A program made the position numbers and the translations under genes. Source: Sulfurimonas sp. (GTDB lineage Bacteria > Campylobacterota > Campylobacteria > Campylobacterales > Sulfurimonadaceae). Taken from it: 22,216 nucleotides of DNA. Each line of letters starts with the position of its first letter. The stretch's first letter is position 1. The notes below the pieces were generated by a model that was not told the origin of the DNA, ran no database searches, and saw only the letters and a list, made by a program, of their open reading frames with translations. Location of the stretch: positions 1-22,216 of the forward strand of contig JAQIBW010000044.1 of NCBI GenBank assembly GCA_027858865.1, given 5' to 3'. Of this stretch, positions 1 through 6,572 are shown piece by piece.

Positions 1-1
1 G

Positions 2-124
2 GTAAGTACTTACTTTGATACTTTAGATGAAATGATTTCAGATAAAAGAATCGATGAGCTAAAAGCTGGAAAAACTGAAGTTTATTCACTTGAAGAAGTG
101 GCACAAAAACTTGGTCTTAGTTAA
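2..124 (+). CDS. RelB-type antitoxin, 3' end only (partial)
   Basis: An open frame enters from the left edge (first full codon at 2) and ends with TAA at 122-124, giving 40 residues of a C-terminus. Its last part (DELKAGKTEVYSLEEVAQKLGLS, split here as DELKAGKTEVY and SLEEVAQKLGLS) has the short acidic and hydrophobic pattern typical of the toxin-wrapping tail of RelB-like antitoxins. Its stop codon overlaps the next start codon by one base (TAATG), so the two genes are translationally coupled, the usual antitoxin-toxin order. In such systems the antitoxin neutralises the toxin and, with its N-terminal DNA-binding part (outside the window), represses the operon. The call rests mainly on the downstream toxin; the antitoxin subfamily cannot be settled from the tail. 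Confidence 0.7.
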   Translation, partial: VSTYFDTLDEMISDKRIDELKAGKTEVYSLEEVAQKLGLS

Positions 125-375
125 TGTTCAAAGTCATCATTCCAAAAGCCGCGTTTAAAGAATTAGAAAAAATAGATTCCCAAAATCAAAAGCTCATTTT
201 TTCAAAGATACAAGACTTAGAAAAAGGTTTATTTACAACGGACAAAGTCCTTAAAGGTAAACACAAAGGGAAGTTCCGAAAAAGAGCGGGTGATTACAGA
301 ATTGTTTATTTAAAAGAAAATGATATTTTAGTTATCACTTTAATCAGAATAGCTCATAGAAAAGAAGTTTATTAA
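124..375 (+). CDS. relE: RelE/ParE-family type II toxin
   Basis: This 83-residue protein has the usual length and pattern of a RelE-fold toxin: an N-terminal strand (FKVIIPKAAFKELEKI), two helices, then LKGKHKGKFRKRAGDYRIVY (residues 43-62), and the closing IRIAHRKEVY. Basic residues R52, R54 and R59 plus H78, R79 and Y83 fall where RelE enzymes place the residues that bind and cut mRNA in the ribosomal A site. ParE relatives with the same fold poison gyrase instead; the GDYRIVY and HRKEVY motifs favour RelE. The ATG overlaps the antitoxin stop by one base. Expression would depend on the antitoxin promoter outside the window. The gene looks intact. Confidence 0.9.
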   Translation: MFKVIIPKAAFKELEKIDSQNQKLIFSKIQDLEKGLFTTDKVLKGKHKGKFRKRAGDYRIVYLKENDILVITLIRIAHRKEVY

Positions 376-399
376 AAGTTCCTTTTTACTTTTGTTCGC

Positions 400-405
400 T
401 ATACT
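400..405 (+). promoter_or_regulatory. Putative -10 box just before the metal-efflux operon
   Basis: TATACT lies 6 bases before the ATG at 412, preceded by a T-rich stretch (381-398) and no convincing -35 box, as is common for Campylobacterota sigma-70 promoters. The expected transcription start would be at or beside the ATG, giving a leaderless mRNA. This fits the absence of any Shine-Dalgarno sequence here. Confidence 0.45.
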
Positions 406-411
406 TTTTGC

Positions 412-717
412 ATGAGACTAAGAAGCCTAACTACATTAGCGCTACTGTTTGTAATCAGTTTTTCTATCGTACATGAGTATGTTTACGCCGCTTATGATGA
501 TGAACATTGCAATGCCATAGAGTATATTAGTGAATTTGATTCGCCACAATCTCATGAAGACCTTTGTGATATTCACTTTGAGTATCATCAGTCAATTCTA
601 CTATCTCAAAACTTAGTTTTACCAGAGGTAGACTTTAAACCAACTACAAATAAAATCTACAAAGAAACATATAACTTCAAAACACATATAAACTTGTACA
701 AACCTCCAACCTCTTAA
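412..717 (+). CDS. Small secreted His/Cys protein leading a CzcCBA-type operon
   Basis: The 101-residue product has a clear N-terminal signal or anchor segment (residues 5-27, LLFVISFSIV core, AYA-like cleavage region) and is predicted to be periplasmic. The mature part clusters potential metal ligands: H32, C33, H48, C52, H55 and H59. It contains only these two cysteines. It lies 49 bases upstream of the outer-membrane channel gene of the efflux system. In beta-proteobacterial czc operons a small secreted protein of similar size and position, CzcI, precedes czcC; I infer a comparable role (metal sensing or binding in the periplasm) from position and architecture, not from alignable sequence. 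The ATG at 412 is the only plausible start; no ribosome site is visible. Family not recognised. Confidence 0.75.
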   Translation: MRLRSLTTLALLFVISFSIVHEYVYAAYDDEHCNAIEYISEFDSPQSHEDLCDIHFEYHQSILLSQNLVLPEVDFKPTTNKIYKETYNFKTHINLYKPPTS

Positions 718-759
718 CCTGTAAACACAAATAATACAAACAATACAATTTATTACAGG
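718..759 (+). repeat. Inverted repeat spanning the gap before the channel gene
   Basis: CCTGTAA (718-724) and TTACAGG (753-759) are perfect 7-base inverted repeats separated by 28 A/T-rich, G-free bases. The right arm contains most of the ribosome site (AGGA, 757-760) of the gene starting at 767. In RNA the arms could pair and cover this site; in DNA they could be an operator. Seven base pairs with a long loop is weak evidence. Confidence 0.3.
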
Positions 760-766
760 AACAATA

Positions 767-1936
767 ATGATAAAAATATTATCAGCAGTTGTTCTAATCT
801 CGGCATCACTTTTTGCACAAGATTTTGATGCGTTTTTAGACAATGCACTAAAAAATAGTCCTTACTTAAAGTCGTCTAACTTGAGTTTATATCAAGCACG
901 CGAGCAAGTTTCTGTTATGACTAGATACAAGAACCCTTCTCTTGAGTTAGAGTACTCAGAGTTCAGACCAGACAGTTCTAAAGATGACAATGGTTACAGA
1001 ACTGCTTTTACTCAGCCCATTAGACTATGGGGAGTTGGTAGAGATACAGAAGCGTTAGCAGATGCAACAATCAAAAAAGCAACTTCAAACTACTCACTCT
1101 CTTACGCAGAGTTTACTCGTGATATCTCACTTCTTTATACTGAGTATGCAAACCAAAAAAGACAACTAGAACTAGGAAATGAAGAGTTGGGTATTGCAAA
1201 AAATATCTATGAAATATCAAAGCAAAGAAATATAGCCGGAACTATCTCAAAAGGCGTGATGCTTCAAGCTCAAGTTGATTATGAGATGGTCGAGATAAAG
1301 AAACAAACTCTAAACCTTGACATCCAAGAGACATACTTCAAACTTTTAAAGTTTGCAGGTATAACAAAAGAGATAGAACTTGATTTCACACATGAGTTTA
1401 AACTTCACTCAGATGTCAACTCTCTCAATAATCCAAATATTAACTATCTTAAAAGTTATAAAGAAGAAGCAAAAGCAAATTCGCAAATAAACTCTAGCAA
1501 AGTTAAATGGATAGACCTGACGGCTGAGTACGAAAATGAGCCAGATCAAAACATCGTGAGAGTTGGAGCTACCTTCCCTCTTGCTATTTTTAACACTTCA
1601 CGTGAAGAGATGCAAATAGCAAAACTTGAAGCAGATAAAACTGAGCTTCTCATAGAAAATGAAAATGCGAAAATCTCTATTGAGAATATCAAGCTACAAA
1701 AACAAAGAAACTTACTGCTTCTTTTAAAATCTAAAAATGAAGAGACTCTAAAGACTCAAACAAAGCTTCTAAAAATGTTTGAAGATGGATACAAAATAGC
1801 AAGTATAAACCTGCTTGAACTACAAAACATCAAAAACAGAGTTATAAAGACTAAAGAGTCTCTTATAAAAATCGACACTGCACTAAATCAAAATACAATC
1901 ACAACTAACTATATCGCAGGAGCATATAATGAGTAA
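767..1936 (+). CDS. Outer-membrane efflux channel, TolC/CzcC family
   Basis: This 389-residue protein begins with a signal peptide (MIKILSAVVLISASLFA) and then follows the TolC-family plan of two similar halves, each with long amphipathic helices and short beta segments. LGNEELGIAKNIYEISKQRNIAGTISKGVMLQAQ-like sequence (from about residue 145) and FEDGYKIASINLLELQNIKNR (about 337-357) are the recurring OEP-type repeats, both with the G-x(4-5)-S/T-x-x-[LM]L pattern. Length is normal. It would form the outer-membrane exit duct for metal ions delivered by the adaptor and RND pump encoded next. The start is set by AGGA at 757-760 and the signal peptide. Its last 8 bases overlap the adaptor gene, implying one transcript and coupled translation. 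Confidence 0.9.
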   Translation: MIKILSAVVLISASLFAQDFDAFLDNALKNSPYLKSSNLSLYQAREQVSVMTRYKNPSLELEYSEFRPDSSKDDNGYRTAFTQPIRLWGVGRDTEALADATIKKATSNYSLSYAEFTRDISLLYTEYANQKRQLELGNEELGIAKNIYEISKQRNIAGTISKGVMLQAQVDYEMVEIKKQTLNLDIQETYFKLLKFAGITKEIELDFTHEFKLHSDVNSLNNPNINYLKSYKEEAKANSQINSSKVKWIDLTAEYENEPDQNIVRVGATFPLAIFNTSREEMQIAKLEADKTELLIENENAKISIENIKLQKQRNLLLLLKSKNEETLKTQTKLLKMFEDGYKIASINLLELQNIKNRVIKTKESLIKIDTALNQNTITTNYIAGAYNE

Positions 1937-3032
1937 ACTTTTACTATTAATCACTTTAACACTTACGCTTTTCGCAGTTGAAATACCGACTAAACACGCT
2001 ACTCAAAGAGCATTTGGAAAGTCAGTAGAACTTAATGCGCAGATAGTCCAACTCTCAAATGCTTCGCAGTCTATCATGTCACTTGTTGGCGGTCACATAG
2101 AAGAGTACTATGTAAGCGTGGGTCAAAGTGTTAAAAAGGGACAAAAGATTGTTCTTATCGAGTCTATAATGATCTCAAACATGACAGCAAACTTCATCTC
2201 TCAAAAGAAACAGTTGGAAGCTCAGGAGAAAAACTACCAAGCTTCAAAAAGTTTATATGACAAAGGTATGACTTCGATGCAGGAGTTAAATACTCAAAGC
2301 ATTAAAAAAGATGAAGTTTTGGCAAAACTAACATCACTCAAGTCTCAGCTAAACACTTTAGGAATAAACACAGAGACGTTAAAAGAAGCTTCATCAAACT
2401 TTATACTTTACGCACATAGTGAGGGTGTTGTCTCTGAGATACTACAAGCTCTTCATTCAAGCATCAAAGAAGATACTCATATTATTTCTGTTGTAAAAAG
2501 CCAAGCATTTTACTTAAAGTCTTTTTTGCCTCTTGAGTATGCTAACAAGGTTAAAATCGGACAGAAGATAGTTATAAATACAAATGCTAAAAGCATAGTC
2601 TCAAACGTAACTCAGATACTTCCAAATGTAGATGAAAATACTCAAAGAATAGTTCTACTTTCAAGCATAGATGAGATTACGGACAACCTTTATGTAAATG
2701 CTTATACTTCTGCAACACTCTACTTTAACAAAACTAAAAAATATGTAGCAGTAGAGAAATCTGCTCTCTCTTTTTTCAATAACGAATGGGTAGTATTTGT
2801 TCCAAAAAAAGAAGAGCAGCACAAAGAAGAAGGACATGATGAACATGGACATGACGAACACGAAGAAGAAAATGAATCAGCTTATGAGCTTCGTGTCATA
2901 AATATAGTAACTCAAGATGAAGAGTTTGTAGCAGTTGAAGGTTTAGAGCTAGATGAGCAATACGTTAGTGACAAAAGTTACTATGTAAAATCTCAACTAC
3001 TTAAGTCTTCTCTTGGCGGACACGGTCACTAG
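1929..3032 (+). CDS. Periplasmic adaptor (membrane fusion) protein, CzcB-like, His-rich
   Basis: The 367-residue product carries a signal peptide (residues 1-16) and the usual adaptor architecture: a lipoyl-like half (GGHIEEYYVSVGQSVKKGQKI, about 55-75), a helical hairpin (about 85-150), the second lipoyl half (LYAHSEGVVSEI) and beta-barrel domains. It would bridge the RND pump and the outer-membrane channel. A charged stretch near the C-terminus is rich in histidine and acid residues (H298, H303, H306, H308 and H311 within HKEEGHDEHGHDEH), and the protein ends GGHGH (H365, H367). Such runs suggest zinc, nickel or cobalt binding in the periplasm. The gene overlaps the channel gene by 8 bases and is followed 9 bases later by the pump gene. 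Substrate choice is inferred. Confidence 0.9.
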   Translation: MSKLLLLITLTLTLFAVEIPTKHATQRAFGKSVELNAQIVQLSNASQSIMSLVGGHIEEYYVSVGQSVKKGQKIVLIESIMISNMTANFISQKKQLEAQEKNYQASKSLYDKGMTSMQELNTQSIKKDEVLAKLTSLKSQLNTLGINTETLKEASSNFILYAHSEGVVSEILQALHSSIKEDTHIISVVKSQAFYLKSFLPLEYANKVKIGQKIVINTNAKSIVSNVTQILPNVDENTQRIVLLSSIDEITDNLYVNAYTSATLYFNKTKKYVAVEKSALSFFNNEWVVFVPKKEEQHKEEGHDEHGHDEHEEENESAYELRVINIVTQDEEFVAVEGLELDEQYVSDKSYYVKSQLLKSSLGGHGH

Positions 3033-3041
3033 GGAAATATT

Positions 3042-6000
3042 ATGCTAAATCAAATCATAGATATTTCTCTAAAGTACAAACTCTTAGTTATAACACTCTT
3101 CATTACCATAAGTGCATTTGGTTTTAAAGCCTACCAAGATATACCCGTAGATGCTTTTCCCGACATCACACCTAAACAGGTCGTTGTCTATACAGAAAGC
3201 TCAGGTAATTCTGCCGAAGATATAGAAAAACTCATAACTTACCCGATTGAATCGGCACTCTCTGGAATGGCGGGAGTTAAGATAATAATGTCAAACTCAT
3301 TTTTTGGCTTATCTTATGTATCTGTTTTCTTTGAAGATGACATGGATATCTACTTTTTACGTCAACTTGTAAGTGAGAGGCTAGGAAGTGTGAATATTCC
3401 AAATGGTTGGGGTAAGCCTGAACTTGGACCAAATACTACAGGTTTAGGTCAAGTCTTTTGGTACAAACTTCAAGACACAACAGGCAAACTCTCTTTAAAA
3501 GAACTACGTGAGATGCAAGACTACATCGTAACTCCATTACTTAAAAGTGTTACTGGAGTTGAAGAAGTTATCGGTTGGGGTGGGAAAGAGAAGCAGTACA
3601 ATGTTCTCATTGACACCAAAAAACTTCAAAACATTGGCATCACTTATGAAAATGTTATAACCGCTCTGCAAAAAAGCAACCAAGCTGCGGGTGGACAATA
3701 CCTAGAGTTTAACCGTGAGCAGTATCTTATCCGCGGAGCTGGTCTTTACAAATCTCTTGATGACATCAGAAACTCTGTTATAAAATCTGGTGTTGGTCAA
3801 GCTGTAACTATCGGAGATGTAGCAACTGTAGAGACTGGCTCACAGCCACGTTTTGGAGCAGTTAGTATGGATGGAAGCGAAGCTGTAATGGGAATGGTTC
3901 TTCAACGAACTGCGACCAATGCCGCTAAAGTTGTAGAGCACATAAAAGAAAAACTACCTACTGTTAACTCTGCACTTCCAAAAGGGGTTAGCGTTGAAGC
4001 TATTTATGACAGGACTGAGATAACTCACAAAGCAGTTAGCACTATGACCTCAGCGCTTATAGTGGGTGTAGTCTTAGTAGCATTTGTGTTATTTTTATTT
4101 TTGTTTGAGTTCAGAAGTGCATTTATAGTTATCATATCTCTACCGATATCGCTACTCATAGCCTTTTTACTTATGGACTATTACAACCTATCGGCAAATC
4201 TTATGAGTCTAAGCGGACTTGCAATTGCCGTGGGAATGATAGTCGATGGAACAATAGTTGTAGTAGAAAATACATTCCGTAAACTACATGATATGCCAGA
4301 TGCTCCAAGAATACAAGTTATTGCAGACTCTGCAAAAGAAGTAGCCAAACCCGTAACTTTTGCAGTTCTCATCATAGTTGCTGTATTTATCCCGCTTTTA
4401 TCACTTGATGGACTAGCCGGAAAACTGTACTCTCCGATGGCACTCAACATCGTGTTTGTAATGCTTGGCTCACTTTTTGTAGCTCTTGTTTTAGTTCCTG
4501 TTTTAGCATTTCTTTTACTGAAGCCAACTAAAAATGCTGACAATGCACTGATTAGTGGACTCAAAAAAAAATATGCACCACTACTAATATTTTCACTATC
4601 AAACGCTAAAAAGCTTTTAGCATCTGTAACAGTTGTGTTTTTAGCTCTTGCCTTTGTTCTCTCGCAACAAGGTCGTGAGTTTATGCCTGAGCTAAATGAA
4701 GAATCCATTATGTACAGAGTTATAGCCATCCCTGGAACTGCTCTCACGCAATCTGTAGAGAGTGCATCTGAGATAGAGAAATACATACTTAAAAACTATC
4801 CAAACGAGGTTAGCTCAGTTTTATCTATGATAGGCAGGAGTGAAAAGGGGGAGACTGCTCAAGCCAACTATATGGAAGTTTTGCTGACTCTAAAAGACGG
4901 TATAAAAGACTTACCTGCTCTTACTCACAAGATGAATGAAGACTTAGAACACAGATTTGAGCATGTTGCTTTTGTTCCTACACAGCCTATCGCTATGAGA
5001 ATAGAAGAGTTGCTTGAAGGTGTAAAAGCTGAACTTGCTATCAAGATATACGGTAGTGACCAAAAAGAGCTAGATGCTATCTCTAAAAATATTCAAGAAG
5101 CCATCAGCGGAGTTGATGGCTTAGAGAGAATGGAAGTAGAAACTCAACTAGGTCAAGCCCAAATAAAAATAGAGCCAAATTACTTATCTCTTGCTCGTTA
5201 TGGCATCAGCGTAAATGAGGTAATGCAAGTTATCCGTAATGGTATCGGTGAAGAAGAAGTTACTCAAAAAATAGAAGGAATCAGAAGATTTCCTATTGTT
5301 GCAAAAATCAAAGATGCGAAAAAAGATATCCAAGCACTAAAAGATGTAACTATCCGCTCAAATAATGGCTCACTCGTTACACTAAATCAGATTTGTGACA
5401 TAAGCATCAAACACGGTGCTTCTTTTATAAAGCGTGAAAATCTTAGTCGTTATATGGTTCTCTCTATGGAAGTAGACGGACGAGATGTTGCTTCGTTTGT
5501 TGAAGAAGCAAACAAGCTTATCCAAGAGAAAGTTGAGATGCCAACAGGTTACTATATCGGTTGGGCTGGTGACTTTAAAAACATGCAAGAAGCGACAGAA
5601 AAGTTAATGCTTATCATACCTATTACAATCTTTTTGGTCATCCTTCTACTCTATACTGCTTTTAACTCTATCTCAAAAGCGATGCTCATTCTTATAAATG
5701 TACCTTTTGGTTTCATCGGTGGGATTATCGCTCTGGTTATGAGTGGCATCTACCTCTCAGTCTCAGCAATCATAGGCTTTTTAGCCATCTTTGCCATCGC
5801 TATTTTAAACGGTATTGTTCTAGTCAGCTTTATTGATCAGCTACGTGTTAAGTTTCCAGATGTAAATCTAAAAACAGTTCTAAAAGATGCAGCCCTGCTT
5901 CGCCTTCGTCCTGTTCTTATGACTGCATTTACAACATTGTTTGGAATTCTTCCACTTCTTTATGCCAGCGGTGTAGGAAGTGAGGTTCAGTATCCACTCT

Positions 6001-6095
6001 CAGTTGTGATTACCGGAGGAATCATTAGCTCGACTATACTTACACTTCTTGTTTTACCTGCAGGTTATTATCTTGTGTATAGAAAAAAAGCTTAA
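3042..6095 (+). CDS. Heavy-metal RND efflux pump, CzcA-like
   Basis: A 1017-residue inner-membrane proton/metal antiporter of the HME-RND family, with the expected 12-helix plan: TM1 at about 12-30, large periplasmic loop, a TM block at about 335-490, second periplasmic loop, and the C-terminal TM block from about 860. The TM4 motif reads AVGMIVDGTIVVVEN, with D402 and E409 matching the second Asp and the Glu of the C. metallidurans CzcA proton relay; the first Asp of the CzcA DFG motif is Ala here (A396). The residues equivalent to the CusA copper-binding methionine triad are not Met (for example MYR in place of MYMP), so a divalent cation (Zn, Co, Cd, Ni) is more likely than Cu+/Ag+. AGGG at 3031-3034 precedes the start. 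Confidence 0.92.
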   Translation: MLNQIIDISLKYKLLVITLFITISAFGFKAYQDIPVDAFPDITPKQVVVYTESSGNSAEDIEKLITYPIESALSGMAGVKIIMSNSFFGLSYVSVFFEDDMDIYFLRQLVSERLGSVNIPNGWGKPELGPNTTGLGQVFWYKLQDTTGKLSLKELREMQDYIVTPLLKSVTGVEEVIGWGGKEKQYNVLIDTKKLQNIGITYENVITALQKSNQAAGGQYLEFNREQYLIRGAGLYKSLDDIRNSVIKSGVGQAVTIGDVATVETGSQPRFGAVSMDGSEAVMGMVLQRTATNAAKVVEHIKEKLPTVNSALPKGVSVEAIYDRTEITHKAVSTMTSALIVGVVLVAFVLFLFLFEFRSAFIVIISLPISLLIAFLLMDYYNLSANLMSLSGLAIAVGMIVDGTIVVVENTFRKLHDMPDAPRIQVIADSAKEVAKPVTFAVLIIVAVFIPLLSLDGLAGKLYSPMALNIVFVMLGSLFVALVLVPVLAFLLLKPTKNADNALISGLKKKYAPLLIFSLSNAKKLLASVTVVFLALAFVLSQQGREFMPELNEESIMYRVIAIPGTALTQSVESASEIEKYILKNYPNEVSSVLSMIGRSEKGETAQANYMEVLLTLKDGIKDLPALTHKMNEDLEHRFEHVAFVPTQPIAMRIEELLEGVKAELAIKIYGSDQKELDAISKNIQEAISGVDGLERMEVETQLGQAQIKIEPNYLSLARYGISVNEVMQVIRNGIGEEEVTQKIEGIRRFPIVAKIKDAKKDIQALKDVTIRSNNGSLVTLNQICDISIKHGASFIKRENLSRYMVLSMEVDGRDVASFVEEANKLIQEKVEMPTGYYIGWAGDFKNMQEATEKLMLIIPITIFLVILLLYTAFNSISKAMLILINVPFGFIGGIIALVMSGIYLSVSAIIGFLAIFAIAILNGIVLVSFIDQLRVKFPDVNLKTVLKDAALLRLRPVLMTAFTTLFGILPLLYASGVGSEVQYPLSVVITGGIISSTILTLLVLPAGYYLVYRKKA

Positions 6096-6103
6096 ACACT
6101 TTT

Positions 6104-6130
6104 AGTATCCATGTTCTAAGCATGGATGCT
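6104..6130 (+). terminator. Hairpin after the CzcA-like gene, possible terminator
   Basis: Arms at 6104-6113 (AGTATCCATG) and 6121-6130 (CATGGATGCT) form a 10-bp stem with one G-T wobble and a 7-base loop. A short T run (6136-6141) follows after five more bases, starting late for an ideal intrinsic terminator. The site lies 9 bases after the pump's stop codon, the right place to end the efflux operon. Confidence 0.55.
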
Positions 6131-6131
6131 A

Positions 6132-6137
6132 TATACT
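6132..6137 (+). promoter_or_regulatory. Putative -10 box for the YdhR-family gene
   Basis: TATACT lies directly after the hairpin and 28 bases before the preferred ATG at 6165, leaving room for a short leader with the ribosome site GGAG (6154-6157). The hexamer matches the one before position 412. No -35 box is evident. Confidence 0.35.
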
Positions 6138-6164
6138 TTTTCAAAAATATATATGGAGCAAAAT

Positions 6165-6467
6165 ATGAAATTTCTTTTACAAGTAGACTTTCCACACCAA
6201 GGACCTTTTGGTGTAGAGCTGACAAAGGCAATGAGTGATTTAGCAAAAGATATTGCTAATGAAGAGGGTTTAGTTTACAAACTATGGACAGAAAATGAAG
6301 AGACTAAAGAAGCTGGTGGCATCTATGTTTTTGACAATAAAGCAGATGCTTCAAGATACTTAGAGATGCACACAAAAAGACTAGAATCTTTTGGATATAC
6401 AGATATCAAAGCTAAGATTTTTACTATAAACGAAGAGCTTAGTAAGCTTTCAAAAGCTAGTATATAA
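6165..6467 (+). CDS. YdhR-family putative monooxygenase
   Basis: This roughly 100-residue protein matches the E. coli YdhR pattern closely along its length: MKFLLQVDF...GPFG at the N-terminus, EEGLVYKLWTENEE in the middle, EAGGIYVF, and YLEMHTKRLESFG followed by AKIFTINEELS. The family has a dimeric ferredoxin-like fold related to ABM-type monooxygenases; the substrate is unknown, so the enzymatic name is provisional. I prefer ATG at 6165 over the upstream in-frame ATG at 6126, because GGAG at 6154-6157 is well spaced, because the family begins with MxxLLQ, and because 6126 lies inside the hairpin. It appears to be a single-gene unit between the efflux operon and the nuclease-like gene, with no obvious metal ligands. 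Confidence 0.85.
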   Translation: MKFLLQVDFPHQGPFGVELTKAMSDLAKDIANEEGLVYKLWTENEETKEAGGIYVFDNKADASRYLEMHTKRLESFGYTDIKAKIFTINEELSKLSKASI

Positions 6468-6528
6468 AGAAACAAGCTTATTTTAGACTACAAGCAGAGT
6501 CTTAATTTATTAAGCAAGTATAAACATA

Positions 6529-6534
6529 TATAAT
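6529..6534 (+). promoter_or_regulatory. Putative -10 box for the beta-CASP gene
   Basis: A TATAAT hexamer lies 39 bases before the ATG at 6573, within an A/T-only stretch. The ribosome site GGAGA follows at 6562-6566. The 105-base gap from 6468 to 6572 otherwise holds only a weak 5-bp stem (6485-6489 with 6498-6502) and AT-rich sequence. Confidence 0.4.
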
Positions 6535-6572
6535 ATTAAACTCTATATATATAAGTTAAATGGAGATATATT

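Noticed and set aside
374..386. AAAAG-TTC-CTTTT palindrome after the toxin gene as a terminator
   Set aside because: A 5-bp stem of mostly A-T pairs with a 3-base loop is too weak; the T-rich part is better explained as promoter upstream sequence.
4181..4786. Long open frame (201 codons) on the minus strand inside the CzcA-like pump gene
   Set aside because: It is an antisense frame within strongly conserved RND coding sequence; the translation is rich in Ser/Thr/Ala with no domain, and no ribosome site or promoter was seen.
6126..6164. ATG at 6126 as start of the YdhR-family protein
   Set aside because: It lies inside the hairpin's right arm, has no ribosome site, and adds 13 residues not typical for the family; ATG 6165 has GGAG at the right distance.
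6485..6502. Small hairpin (AGACT/AGTCT) after the YdhR-family gene as a terminator
   Set aside because: Only a 5-bp stem with an 8-base loop and no T run after it.
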